Part shown: positions 6,001-13,888 of the stretch, piece after piece
Layout: every line of letters starts with the position of its first letter
How positions within the stretch are numbered: the stretch's first letter is position 1
DNA from: JANOYC01 sp031428675
GTDB taxonomy: Bacteria > Actinomycetota > Actinomycetes > Actinomycetales > Microbacteriaceae
DNA: 20,214 nt
NCBI GenBank assembly: GCA_031428675.1
Contig: JANOYC010000044.1
Coordinates: 1-20,214, forward strand
Direction: 5' to 3'
Notes under the pieces: generated by a model
The model's input: only the letters and a program-made list of their open reading frames with translations
The model's database searches: none
Told to the model about the DNA's origin: nothing
Translations under genes and position numbers: made by a program

Positions 6001-7710
6001 ATGCCTGACACAACTCCCGGACCTCGCGACCTCAAGCCTCGTTCCTGGGTTGTCACCGACGGAATCGAAGCCACCACCTCGCGCGGGATGCTCCGCGCCG
6101 TGGGCATGGGCGACGCCGACTGGGACAAGCCGCAGATTGGCATCGCGAGCTCGTGGAACGAGATCACGCCGTGCAACCTCTCTCTCGGGCGGCTCGCGCA
6201 AGCGGCCAAGGAGGGTGTGCACCGCGGCGGTGGCTATCCACTGCAGTTCGGCACCGTGTCAGTCTCCGATGGAATCTCGATGGGCCACGAGGGAATGCAC
6301 TTCTCGCTCGTGAGCCGCGAAGTCATCGCCGACTCGGTCGAGGTCGTCATGCAGGCTGAGCGCCTTGACGGCTCGGTGCTTCTCGCCGGTTGTGACAAAT
6401 CGATTCCCGGCATGCTCATGGCGGCCGCGCGACTCGATCTAGCATCCGTCTTTCTCTATGCCGGTTCGATCGCTCCCGGCTGGGTTAAGCTCTCGGACGG
6501 CACCGAGAAGGACATCACCATCATCGACTCGTTCGAGGCGGTCGGCGCCGTGCGCGCGGGCAAAATGAGCGAAGCCGATGCGAAGCGCATCGAGTGTGCG
6601 TTCGCTCCTGGCGAAGGAGCCTGTGGCGGCATGTACACCGCCAACACGATGGCAAGCGTTGCAGAGGCTCTCGGCATGAGCTTGCTCGGTTCCGCCTCGC
6701 CAGCAGCGGCCGATCGTCGCCGCGACTACTTCGCGCACCGCTCCGGCGAAGCCGTGGTGGCGATGCTCGAGAAGGGCATCACGTCCCGCGACATTCTGAC
6801 CAAGGGCGCTTTCGAGAACGCTATTGCCGTGGCCATGGCGCTCGGCGGATCGACCAACGTCGTGTTGCACTTGCTCGCCATCGCGAACGAAGCCGAGGTA
6901 GAACTGACCCTGGACGACTTCAACCGAGTCGGCGCGACTATCCCGCACCTCGGTGACCTCAAGCCGTTCGGCAAGTACGTCATGAACGACGTCGATCGCC
7001 GCGGCGGGCTTCCGGTGCTTCTCAAGGCTCTCCTGGATGCCGGACTCCTGAACGGCGACGTCATGACGATCACTGGCAAGACGATGGCCGAGAACCTCGC
7101 CGAACTCGACATCGAGCCGCTCGACGGTGAAGTATTGCGGACGCTCGACAACCCCATCCACCCGACCGGCGGGCTCACCATTTTGCATGGGTCGTTTGCC
7201 CCCGAGGGTGCGGTCGTCAAGACCGCCGGTTTCGACCTTGAGGTTTTCGAGGGCCCGGCGCGGGTGTTCGAACGCGAGCGAGGAGCGATGGATGCGCTGA
7301 CGAACGGCGATATCCACGCTGGCGACGTCGTGGTCATTCGTTATGAAGGGCCCAAGGGCGGCCCGGGAATGCGCGAAATGCTGGCGATCACCGCGGCAAT
7401 CAAGGGCGCTGGGCTCGGTCGAGATGTACTACTCTTGACCGACGGACGATTCTCAGGCGGCACAACCGGCCTGTGCATCGGCCACATAGCTCCCGAAGCG
7501 GTCGACGCAGGTCCGATTGCCTTCGTGCGCGATGGTGATCTGATACGGGTCGATATCGCTGCTCGCTCGCTCGACCTACTGGTTGACGCAGCTGAGCTGG
7601 AGTCCCGCCGAACCGGCTGGGCCCCGCTGCCACCCCGATACACCCGTGGCGTTCTCGCCAAGTACTCGAAACTCGTACGCTCCGCCGCGGAGGGTGCAGT
7701 CACCGGGTAG
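6001..7710 (+). CDS. ilvD: Dihydroxy-acid dehydratase
   Basis: IlvD dehydrates 2,3-dihydroxy-isovalerate and 2,3-dihydroxy-3-methylvalerate to the 2-oxo acids that precede valine/leucine and isoleucine. It is a 569-residue cytoplasmic iron-sulfur enzyme of normal length. Three Cys fit the cluster ligands: Cys58 in ITPCNLS, Cys131 in GCDKSIPGM and Cys208 in GEGACGGMYTANTM. The Lys of the GCDKS motif (Lys133) is the position that is carbamylated to bind Mg2+ in studied homologues. The three-Cys pattern matches the [2Fe-2S] type described for M. tuberculosis IlvD. The C-terminal half carries the swivelling beta-barrel with GPKGGPGMREM and TDGRFSGG. The ATG at 6001 is probably leaderless. ilvB begins 55 nt downstream without an evident terminator, so ilvDBNC could be one transcript, giving the first three common steps together. 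Confidence 0.98.
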   Translation: MPDTTPGPRDLKPRSWVVTDGIEATTSRGMLRAVGMGDADWDKPQIGIASSWNEITPCNLSLGRLAQAAKEGVHRGGGYPLQFGTVSVSDGISMGHEGMHFSLVSREVIADSVEVVMQAERLDGSVLLAGCDKSIPGMLMAAARLDLASVFLYAGSIAPGWVKLSDGTEKDITIIDSFEAVGAVRAGKMSEADAKRIECAFAPGEGACGGMYTANTMASVAEALGMSLLGSASPAAADRRRDYFAHRSGEAVVAMLEKGITSRDILTKGAFENAIAVAMALGGSTNVVLHLLAIANEAEVELTLDDFNRVGATIPHLGDLKPFGKYVMNDVDRRGGLPVLLKALLDAGLLNGDVMTITGKTMAENLAELDIEPLDGEVLRTLDNPIHPTGGLTILHGSFAPEGAVVKTAGFDLEVFEGPARVFERERGAMDALTNGDIHAGDVVVIRYEGPKGGPGMREMLAITAAIKGAGLGRDVLLLTDGRFSGGTTGLCIGHIAPEAVDAGPIAFVRDGDLIRVDIAARSLDLLVDAAELESRRTGWAPLPPRYTRGVLAKYSKLVRSAAEGAVTG

Positions 7711-7765
7711 TCGCGCCACAGGTTCCCTCCGGTCATCTCGCTATCAGTCAAGAAGGACACCTTTC

Positions 7766-9580
7766 ATGTCCACGGAATCGATACCCGTGCCATCGGCCGC
7801 AGGCCGCCCGCAAAAGCCCGCCGACCGCGCTGAGGCCCCTGTGCTCACCGGCTCGGGCGCCATCCTTCGTTCGCTCGAACTGCTCGGCATCACGGATGTC
7901 TTCGGGCTTCCGGGCGGCGCCATCATGCCGTTCTACGACGAGCTGATGTCGTCGGAGGGCATCCGTCACATTCTCGTGCGGCACGAACAAGGTGCCGGAC
8001 ACGCAGCCGAAGGCTATGCCTCGGCGTCGGGCAAGGTCGGTGTCGCGATTGCAACCTCGGGCCCCGGCGCGACCAACCTGGTCACGGCGATTGCGGATGC
8101 GCACATGGATTCCGTTCCGCTCCTTGCGATCACCGGTCAAGTCTTTTCCACCTCGATGGGAACGGACGCGTTCCAGGAGGTTGACATCGTGGGCATCACG
8201 ATGCCGATCACGAAGCATTCCTTCCTCGTGACCAAGCCGGAGGATATCCCCGCCACGATCGCCGCCGCGTATCACATCGCGACGACGGGCCGTCCCGGTC
8301 CGGTGCTCGTGGACGTGACGAAGGACTGCCAGCAGAACAGCGCGCCGTTCATCTGGCCGCCGAAGATCGACCTGCCCGGGTACCGCCCTGTCACGAAGGC
8401 GCACGGCAAGCAGATCCTGGCGGCGGCGCAATTGCTCGTCGACGCCGAGCGCCCTGTGCTTTACGTGGGCGGTGGCGTCATCCGCGCTCGCGCCCACAGC
8501 GAGCTACTTGCGCTCGCCGAGAAGGTCGGCGCCCCCGTCGTGACAACGCTCATGGCTCGCGGAGCGTTCCCCGATTCGCACCCGCAACACCTAGGGATGC
8601 CCGGCATGCACGGCACCGTTCCGGCGGTGCTCGCTCTGCAAGAAAGTGACCTCATCGTGTCGCTTGGCGCGCGGTTCGACGATCGCGTCACCGGCAAACC
8701 GAGCGAGTTCGCGCCCGACGCGAAGATCGTGCACGTCGACATCGATCCGGCCGAAATCTCGAAGATCCGCTTCGCCGATGTGCCGATCGTGGGAGACGCA
8801 AAGGATGTCATCGCAGACCTGACGGTCGCGTTCACGGAAGCCGCCGCATCCGGAGATCAGGACATCAGTGCGTGGTGGACTCGTCTTGACCTGTTGCGCA
8901 GCCAGTATCCGTTGGGATTCACGCTGCCCGACGACGGCCTACTGTCGCCGCAGAAGGTCATTCAGCGCATCGGCGAGCTCACCGGGCCCGAGGGCATCTA
9001 CGCTGCCGGCGTCGGCCAGCACCAGATGTGGGCAGCGCAGTTCATCAAGTACGAGCGTCCGAACTCGTGGCTGAACTCCGGCGGCGCCGGAACGATGGGC
9101 TACTCGGTACCGGCGGCGATGGGCGCGAAGGTCGCCGAACCGCACCGCACTGTGTGGGCGATCGACGGCGACGGATGCTTCCAGATGACCAATCAGGAAC
9201 TTGCCACCTGCACGATCAACAAGATCCCGATCAAGGTCGCGATCATCAACAACTCGTCGCTCGGCATGGTGCGTCAGTGGCAGACGTTGTTCTACAACGG
9301 ACGCCACTCGTTCACCGACCTGAATACCGGCCATGACACGATGATGATCCCGGACTTCGTCAAGCTCGCCGAAGCATACGGTTGCCTCGCGATCCGCGTT
9401 CGCACGGAGGACGAAGTGGATGCTGCGATCACGCTCGCGCTGGAAACGAACGACCGCCCAGTGGTCATTGACTTCATTGTCAGCCGAGACGCGATGGTGT
9501 GGCCGATGGTCCCCCAAGGCGTCGGCAATTCGTCGGTGCAATACGCCAGAGACCACGCCCCCGAGTGGGAAGAGGAGTAG
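7766..9580 (+). CDS. ilvB: Acetolactate synthase (acetohydroxyacid synthase) large catalytic subunit
   Basis: IlvB condenses pyruvate with pyruvate or 2-oxobutyrate to give 2-acetolactate or 2-aceto-2-hydroxybutyrate, the committed step to branched-chain amino acids. It is a 604-residue ThDP/FAD/Mg2+ enzyme. The cofactor-activating Glu is residue 74 in VRHEQGAGHAAEGYA. The FAD/beta domain follows (LYVGGG, LGARFDDR), and the ThDP-Mg2+ motif GDG...NN is at 468-496. ATG at 7766 is chosen because AAGGA (7753-7757) lies 8 nt upstream; the first 25 residues are a poorly conserved tail. Starting further upstream would run into ilvD. ilvN follows after 3 nt and supplies feedback regulation. In Corynebacterium the ilvBNC operon has a leader-peptide attenuator; the short gap here has no room for one, so control must lie upstream of ilvD or be post-translational. 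Confidence 0.98.
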   Translation: MSTESIPVPSAAGRPQKPADRAEAPVLTGSGAILRSLELLGITDVFGLPGGAIMPFYDELMSSEGIRHILVRHEQGAGHAAEGYASASGKVGVAIATSGPGATNLVTAIADAHMDSVPLLAITGQVFSTSMGTDAFQEVDIVGITMPITKHSFLVTKPEDIPATIAAAYHIATTGRPGPVLVDVTKDCQQNSAPFIWPPKIDLPGYRPVTKAHGKQILAAAQLLVDAERPVLYVGGGVIRARAHSELLALAEKVGAPVVTTLMARGAFPDSHPQHLGMPGMHGTVPAVLALQESDLIVSLGARFDDRVTGKPSEFAPDAKIVHVDIDPAEISKIRFADVPIVGDAKDVIADLTVAFTEAAASGDQDISAWWTRLDLLRSQYPLGFTLPDDGLLSPQKVIQRIGELTGPEGIYAAGVGQHQMWAAQFIKYERPNSWLNSGGAGTMGYSVPAAMGAKVAEPHRTVWAIDGDGCFQMTNQELATCTINKIPIKVAIINNSSLGMVRQWQTLFYNGRHSFTDLNTGHDTMMIPDFVKLAEAYGCLAIRVRTEDEVDAAITLALETNDRPVVIDFIVSRDAMVWPMVPQGVGNSSVQYARDHAPEWEEE

Positions 9581-9583
9581 ACC

Positions 9584-10090
9584 ATGAGCCACGTCCTTTC
9601 CCTCCTCGTCGAAGACAAGCCGGGTCTGCTCACGCGAGTGGCCGGATTGTTTGCTCGCCGCGGATTCAACATCGAATCGCTCGCCGTCGGTAAAACCGAG
9701 ATCGAGGGCCTGTCGCGCATCACCGTTGTGGTCGATGTCGAAGAGTTGCCGCTCGAGCAAGTGACGAAGCAGCTCAACAAACTCGTCAACGTGCTGAAGA
9801 TCGTCGAACTCGACCCGTCGCAGGCGGTTACTCGTGAGCACTTGCTCATCAAGGTGCGCGTCGACAACACCACCCGGTCGCAGATTCTCGAGGCAGTGAA
9901 CCTCTTCCGTGCGCGCGTTGTCGACGTGGCGACGGATGCCCTCGTCATCGAAACCACAGGCGACAGTGGCAAGATCCAAGCGTTTCTCCGCGTGCTTGAG
10001 CCGTACGGCATCAAGGAAATCGCTCAGAGTGGACTCCTCGCGATCGGCCGTGGGTCGAAGAGCATCACGGAGCGCATTTTCAAGAACTAG
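9584..10090 (+). CDS. ilvN: Acetolactate synthase small regulatory subunit
   Basis: IlvN binds and activates the IlvB catalytic subunit and makes it sensitive to feedback inhibition by valine and other branched-chain amino acids. At 168 residues it has the usual length of the IlvN/IlvH family. An N-terminal ACT domain occupies about residues 3-78, with LVEDKPGLLTRVAGLFARRG and FNIESLAVG, where the effector is bound. The C-terminal domain (about residues 82-160) contains REHLLIKV, an RARVVDV segment and GDSGKI. The start ATG lies 3 nt after the ilvB stop and is preceded by the purine-rich GGAAGAGGAG, so the two subunits are translationally coupled in near-equal amounts. A 68-nt gap to ilvC has no visible hairpin terminator, consistent with ilvC in the same operon. 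Confidence 0.97.
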   Translation: MSHVLSLLVEDKPGLLTRVAGLFARRGFNIESLAVGKTEIEGLSRITVVVDVEELPLEQVTKQLNKLVNVLKIVELDPSQAVTREHLLIKVRVDNTTRSQILEAVNLFRARVVDVATDALVIETTGDSGKIQAFLRVLEPYGIKEIAQSGLLAIGRGSKSITERIFKN

Positions 10091-10158
10091 ACGAGCGCGC
10101 GGGTCATTTCGCAGCGGTCGTTCACGAGCACAACAACCAATCAGAGAAAGAGAAAACA

Positions 10159-11184
10159 GTGACCGAGATCTTCTACGACAAGGACGCGGACCTCGCCCTC
10201 ATCCAGGGCAAGAAGGTTGCCATCGTCGGCTATGGCTCGCAGGGCCACGCGCACGCTCAGAACCTTCGCGACTCGGGCGTCGACGTCGTCATCGCGCTCA
10301 AGGAGGGATCGAAGTCGACCGCAAAAGCTGAAGAGGAAGGCTTCACCGTCAAGAGTGTCGCTGACGCCGCCGAGTGGGCCGATGTGATCATGATTCTCGC
10401 GCCCGACCAGCACCAGCGGTCGATCTTCAACGAGAGCATCAAGGACAAGCTGACCGAGGGCAAGGCGCTCGCGTTTGCGCACGGCTTCAACATCCGCTTC
10501 GGCTACATCGAGGCGCCGGAGGGCGTCGACGTCATCCTCATCGCCCCGAAGGCTCCCGGTCACACCGTCCGACGCGAGTTCGTCGCCGGTCGCGGCATCC
10601 CGGACATCATCGCGGTCGAGCGTGACGCATCCGGTCAGGCTTGGGACCTCGCGAAGTCCTATGCCAAGGCGATCGGTGGAACGCGCGCTGGCGTCATCAA
10701 GACCACCTTCACCGAAGAGACCGAAACCGACTTGTTCGGTGAGCAGGCCGTGCTCTGTGGCGGCACCTCGCAGCTCGTGCAGTATGGCTTCGAAACCCTC
10801 ATCGAGGCGGGCTACCAGCCGCAAATCGCCTACTTCGAGGTGCTGCACGAACTCAAGCTCATCGTCGACCTCATGTGGGAGGGCGGCATCGCGAAGCAGC
10901 GCTGGAGCGTGTCTGACACGGCTGAGTACGGCGACTACGTTTCGGGCCCGCGCGTCATCAGCCCGGAAGTGAAAGAGAACATGAAGGCCGTGCTCGCGGA
11001 CATCCAGTCCGGTGCGTTCGCCGAGCGCTTCATCGCAGACCAGGATGCCGGGGCCCCCGAGTTCATGGCGCTGCGGGCCAAGGGCGAGCAGCACCCCATC
11101 GAGGCGACCGGTCGCGAATTGCGCGCGCTGTTCGCGTGGAAGCAGCAGGACTCGGACTACGTCGACGGCAGCGCCGCGCGCTAA
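10159..11184 (+). CDS. ilvC: Ketol-acid reductoisomerase
   Basis: IlvC rearranges and reduces 2-acetolactate or 2-aceto-2-hydroxybutyrate with NADPH and Mg2+, the second common step of valine and isoleucine synthesis. It is 341 residues, the short class I form. The Rossmann motif GYGSQGHAHAQNL begins at residue 24, and the loop after the second strand (KEGSKS) carries Ser/Lys residues typical of NADPH-binding forms. The C-terminal knotted helical domain shows the metal-binding Asp/Glu region VDLMWEGG and SDTAEYGDY. Translation starts at GTG 10159, preceded by the purine-rich AGAGAAAGAGAAAA instead of a strict Shine-Dalgarno. It closes the ilvD-B-N-C set in the same order relation as in Corynebacterium and Mycobacterium. 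A long palindrome follows 20 nt after its stop. Confidence 0.98.
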   Translation: MTEIFYDKDADLALIQGKKVAIVGYGSQGHAHAQNLRDSGVDVVIALKEGSKSTAKAEEEGFTVKSVADAAEWADVIMILAPDQHQRSIFNESIKDKLTEGKALAFAHGFNIRFGYIEAPEGVDVILIAPKAPGHTVRREFVAGRGIPDIIAVERDASGQAWDLAKSYAKAIGGTRAGVIKTTFTEETETDLFGEQAVLCGGTSQLVQYGFETLIEAGYQPQIAYFEVLHELKLIVDLMWEGGIAKQRWSVSDTAEYGDYVSGPRVISPEVKENMKAVLADIQSGAFAERFIADQDAGAPEFMALRAKGEQHPIEATGRELRALFAWKQQDSDYVDGSAAR

Positions 11185-11203
11185 TCCAACCAGACCAGAC
11201 GCA

Positions 11204-11289
11204 CCCTGTTGTGCAGGACATTCACGCCCGTCGGCCCTGAATTCGGCAGTTTTCCGGCTGATTCCGGCGAGATGTCCTGCACAACCGGG
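11204..11289. repeat. Long intergenic palindrome B after ilvC
   Basis: The left arm (11204-11221, with GTTGTGCAGGACAT at 11208-11221) and the right arm (11272-11289, with ATGTCCTGCACAAC at 11272-11285) pair perfectly over 14 bp and at 17 of 18 bp including the outer CCC/GGG. The 50-nt middle has weaker internal symmetry (CAG TTTTCCGG CTG). There is no T-tract. The outer GGG merges directly into the Shine-Dalgarno of the next gene. It is unrelated in sequence to palindrome A at 3571-3627. Confidence 0.75.
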
Positions 11290-11300
11290 AGGGGGATGCT

Positions 11301-11759
11301 GTGAGCGAGCCTGATGACGACGCGTTGCGCTGGGAAGGCGACGACCCCGCCGACGCGCAGCGGCGCGTCCGCGGCGCCCGCCGTGCACGCCCGACGGCGG
11401 AGGAGTTCGCGCGCGAAGTCGGACGCAGCGACAGCGACGGCGAGAGTACCGAAATTGCGACGGAAGGCCGTGCGGCCGCTTCGGTGGCGCTTGTGGTGTA
11501 CGGCATCCTCGTCGGGCTCTACGCGTTCCTCACTGTCGGCTGGATCGTGTCGATCGTGCGCGACCCCTTCTCGCAGGCGGGCCTGTTCGCCGAGATCATG
11601 TACCAGTTCGGCGAGTTCTTGGCGATCGCCGCGCCGGCGCTCTGGTTCACGGCGACGATGACTCTCGCCCGTCACCGCACCGACGTTGTGCGAATCAGCT
11701 GGCTTGTGGTCGGCGGCGTAATCCTGTTGCCCTGGCCGTTCCTGTTGGGAGCGATGTGA
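11301..11759 (+). CDS. Three-TM membrane protein of unknown function
   Basis: This 152-residue protein is not one I can name. Residues 1-55 are hydrophilic and highly charged (DDDALRWEGDDPADAQRRV, then RARRARPTAEEFARE), probably a cytoplasmic extension. Three hydrophobic helices follow at about 58-85, 97-117 and 126-150. GTG at 11301 is supported by the strong GGGAGGGGG (11287-11295); the ATG five bases upstream is out of frame and hits a stop at once. The next gene overlaps its stop, so the two membrane proteins are probably made together and may form a complex. They lie between ilvC and serA, a position that in other actinobacteria also holds small uncharacterised membrane genes. No transporter signature is visible, so a role in amino-acid transport would be speculation. 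Confidence 0.85.
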   Translation: MSEPDDDALRWEGDDPADAQRRVRGARRARPTAEEFAREVGRSDSDGESTEIATEGRAAASVALVVYGILVGLYAFLTVGWIVSIVRDPFSQAGLFAEIMYQFGEFLAIAAPALWFTATMTLARHRTDVVRISWLVVGGVILLPWPFLLGAM

Positions 11760-12130
11760 TGTCGGATGTCGCTGCCGATACCCCAAGGGCCGCCACACCT
11801 CAGGAGCGCCGCACCGGTGCACTCGCGATCGCCGTGCTCATCGGGTTCGGATTGCTCTACGCCTACGACCTGTTCGAGGCGATCTCGAGCCTCGTACAGG
11901 TGCCAGAGGAGATCGCGGTATCCAACGCGGTCTTCGGGCGCGAAGTTGCGGTGCCGTGGACCGCACTCATCGCAGCGACCGTTCTCCCACCACTCGTGTT
12001 CGCCGTCTCGGCGATCGCCGGACGCAGACGCACTGTTGGAGCGCGTGTTCTCATCCTCGCTGTCGGCCTCGCCGTCGTCGCAACGCTCACTTTGAGTATT
12101 ACGGCGTACGTCCGGGCCGGCGGTCTGTGA
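11759..12130 (+). CDS. Second three-TM membrane protein, overlaps the previous gene
   Basis: This 123-residue unrecognised protein begins at the ATG that shares its first base with the preceding stop (TGATG). A GTG one codon earlier is equally possible. After a polar N-terminus (SDVAADTPRAATPQERR) it has three predicted membrane helices at about residues 20-42, 63-88 and 97-118, with a basic loop GRRRTVGAR between the second and third, which suggests that loop is cytoplasmic by the positive-inside rule. Length, topology and overlap indicate a partner of the preceding three-TM protein. No enzymatic or binding motif is visible. A candidate promoter for serA lies 16 nt beyond its stop. Confidence 0.82.
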   Translation: MSDVAADTPRAATPQERRTGALAIAVLIGFGLLYAYDLFEAISSLVQVPEEIAVSNAVFGREVAVPWTALIAATVLPPLVFAVSAIAGRRRTVGARVLILAVGLAVVATLTLSITAYVRAGGL

Positions 12131-12145
12131 CCATATCGAGCCGGG

Positions 12146-12151
12146 TAGAAT
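12146..12151 (+). promoter_or_regulatory. Candidate -10 element for serA
   Basis: TAGAAT is a good -10 match and would place the transcription start near 12158, giving a leader of about 48 nt before the serA GTG. The octamer GCCCGGGC (12153-12160) directly follows. No -35 hexamer is evident at 16-18 nt. A ribosome binding site AAGGA (12193-12197) lies 8 nt before the start codon. Confidence 0.45.
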
Positions 12152-12205
12152 TGCCCGGGCCTCGCGGCAGCTGAGGCACTTATCGCTATCTGAAGGACTC
12201 CATTC

Positions 12206-13798
12206 GTGGCAAAGCCGATCGTGTTGATCGCCGAAGAACTTTCTCCCGCAACAGTCGATGCACTGGGGCCCGACTTCGACGTCCGTTCCGTTGACGGCAC
12301 CGACCGTCCGGCGCTTCTCGCCGCGCTCGCCGACGCGAGTGCGATCCTCATCCGCTCGGCGACCCAGGTCGACGCAGAGGCGATCGCCGCGGCTCCCGCG
12401 CTGAAGGTGATCGCCCGCGCCGGCGTCGGTCTCGACAACGTCGACATAAAGTCGGCCACCTCGGCGGGAGTGATGGTCGTCAACGCGCCCACTTCCAACG
12501 TCGTGAGCGCTGCCGAGCTCGCCATCGGCCACTTGCTTTCCCTGGCCCGGTTCATTCCCGATGCGAACCACTCGGCGAAGTCGGGGGAGTGGAAACGATC
12601 CAAGTTCACCGGCGTTGAGCTTTACGACAAGACGATTGGCATCGTCGGCCTCGGGCGTATCGGCACCCTCGTCGCCCAGCGCCTTGCGGGCTTCGACGCC
12701 AACCTCATCGCCTTCGACCCCTACGTCACCCCGGCTCGCGCCCAGCAGCTCGGCATCACACTCGTGTCGCTCAACGAGCTCATGGCGCAGTCCGACTTCA
12801 TCACCATCCACATCCCGCGCACCCCGGAGACCACTGGGCTGATCGGCGCCGATCAGTTCGCCCAGGCGAAGCCGAACCTGCGCATCGTCAACGCGAGCCG
12901 CGGCGGCATCATCGACGAAGATGCCCTGTATGCCGCGCTCAAGTCAGGCCGCATCGCCGGAGCCGGGCTCGACGTCTTCGTCAATGAACCGCCCACGGGC
13001 TCGTCGCTCCTGGGTCTCGACAACATCATCCTCACCCCGCACCTCGGCGCGTCAACCGAAGAGGCGCAGGAGAAGGCGGGCGTTTCGGTTGCCAAATCGG
13101 TGCGCCTCGCGCTCGACGGCGAACTGGTTCCGGATGCGGTGAACGTCGCCGGCGGAGTCATCGACCCGTATGTGCGCCCCGGCATCCCGCTCATGGAGAA
13201 GCTCGGCCAGATCTTCGCCGGCCTGGCAACAAGCCCACTCACGAACGTCGATATCGAGGTGCGCGGCGAGATCGTTGCGTATGACGTGAGCGTGCTCAAG
13301 CTCGCGGCGCTCAAGGGCATCTTCAGCAAGATCGTGAGCGAGAAGGTGAGCTACGTCAACGCGCCACTGCTCGCCGACCAGCGCGGCGTGCAAGTGCGCC
13401 TGCTGACCGACGCGGTGAGCGAGGAGTACCGCAACGTGCTCACGCTCAGCGGGGCGCTGAGCGATGGATCGCAGATCTCGGTCGCCGGAACCCTGACCGG
13501 CACGAAACAGATCGAGAAGATCGTTGGCATCAACGGCTACGAGGTCGAGGTGCCCATCGCTGAGCACCTCATTGTTATGATCTACCGTGACCGCCCCGGA
13601 ATCGTGGCCATCTACGGCCGCGAATTCGGCGACGCCGAGATCAACATCGCGGGAATGCAAATCGCGCGCAAGCGCGCCGGTGGCCAAGCCCTGAGCGTGC
13701 TCACGGTCGACTCGCCCGTGCCCGAAGGCCTGCTGAAGAAGGTCGCCGCGGCGATCGAAGCCGACCTCATGCACGAGATCGACATCGTGGAACTCTAG
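12206..13798 (+). CDS. serA: D-3-phosphoglycerate dehydrogenase (long, ACT-containing form)
   Basis: SerA oxidises 3-phosphoglycerate to 3-phosphohydroxypyruvate with NAD+, the first step of serine synthesis. At 530 residues it is the long type with an intervening domain, as in M. tuberculosis SerA1. The NAD motif GLGRIG is at 148-153 with the ribose-binding Asp171. The catalytic set is Arg232 (NASRGG), Glu261 and His279 (TPHLGAST). The intervening allosteric-substrate-binding domain spans about residues 316-450. The C-terminal ACT domain (about 455-530, starting HLIVMIYRDRPGIVAIYGRE) is where serine exerts feedback inhibition. GTG at 12206 is fixed by AAGGA 8 nt upstream and by MAKPIVLIAEEL, the usual family beginning. 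A strong hairpin terminator follows, so the transcript ends here. The link to ilv/leu genes is conserved actinobacterial synteny. Confidence 0.98.
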   Translation: MAKPIVLIAEELSPATVDALGPDFDVRSVDGTDRPALLAALADASAILIRSATQVDAEAIAAAPALKVIARAGVGLDNVDIKSATSAGVMVVNAPTSNVVSAAELAIGHLLSLARFIPDANHSAKSGEWKRSKFTGVELYDKTIGIVGLGRIGTLVAQRLAGFDANLIAFDPYVTPARAQQLGITLVSLNELMAQSDFITIHIPRTPETTGLIGADQFAQAKPNLRIVNASRGGIIDEDALYAALKSGRIAGAGLDVFVNEPPTGSSLLGLDNIILTPHLGASTEEAQEKAGVSVAKSVRLALDGELVPDAVNVAGGVIDPYVRPGIPLMEKLGQIFAGLATSPLTNVDIEVRGEIVAYDVSVLKLAALKGIFSKIVSEKVSYVNAPLLADQRGVQVRLLTDAVSEEYRNVLTLSGALSDGSQISVAGTLTGTKQIEKIVGINGYEVEVPIAEHLIVMIYRDRPGIVAIYGREFGDAEINIAGMQIARKRAGGQALSVLTVDSPVPEGLLKKVAAAIEADLMHEIDIVEL

Positions 13799-13831
13799 AG
13801 CGACCACAACCACGCGCTCGCTCGCGGAATG

Positions 13832-13862
13832 CGAAAGGCCCGGACGATGTCCGGGCCTTTCG
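13832..13862 (+). terminator. Strong intrinsic hairpin terminator after serA
   Basis: CGAAAGGCCCGGAC (13832-13845) and GTCCGGGCCTTTCG (13849-13862) form a perfect 14-bp stem with loop GAT, beginning 34 nt after the serA stop. The stem ends in A/T-rich bases on both sides, so it may act bidirectionally and also end the convergent DUF6458 transcript from the minus strand. Flanking CAACCACG (13807-13814) and CGTGGTTG (13861-13868) could extend pairing further out. Confidence 0.9.
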
Positions 13863-13888
13863 TGGTTGGAGTGGTGACTTGGCAAGCT

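Noticed and set aside
8939..9979. A 346-codon minus-strand open frame across ilvB and ilvN
   Set aside because: It is fully antisense to two certain genes, its composition is atypical and no ribosome binding site or motif is present.
10091..10158. Promoter or riboswitch between ilvN and ilvC
   Set aside because: The gap is 68 nt with no -10/-35 pair and no stable conserved-looking structure; an operon is the simpler reading.
11185..11300. Palindrome B as the intrinsic terminator of ilvC
   Set aside because: The arms are 50 nt apart and no T-tract follows; the right arm runs straight into the next ribosome binding site.
10141..11388. A 415-codon open frame on the minus strand across ilvC
   Set aside because: It is antisense to an unmistakable ketol-acid reductoisomerase gene and its translation is Arg/Asp/Leu-rich with no domain; it arises from third-position GC bias.
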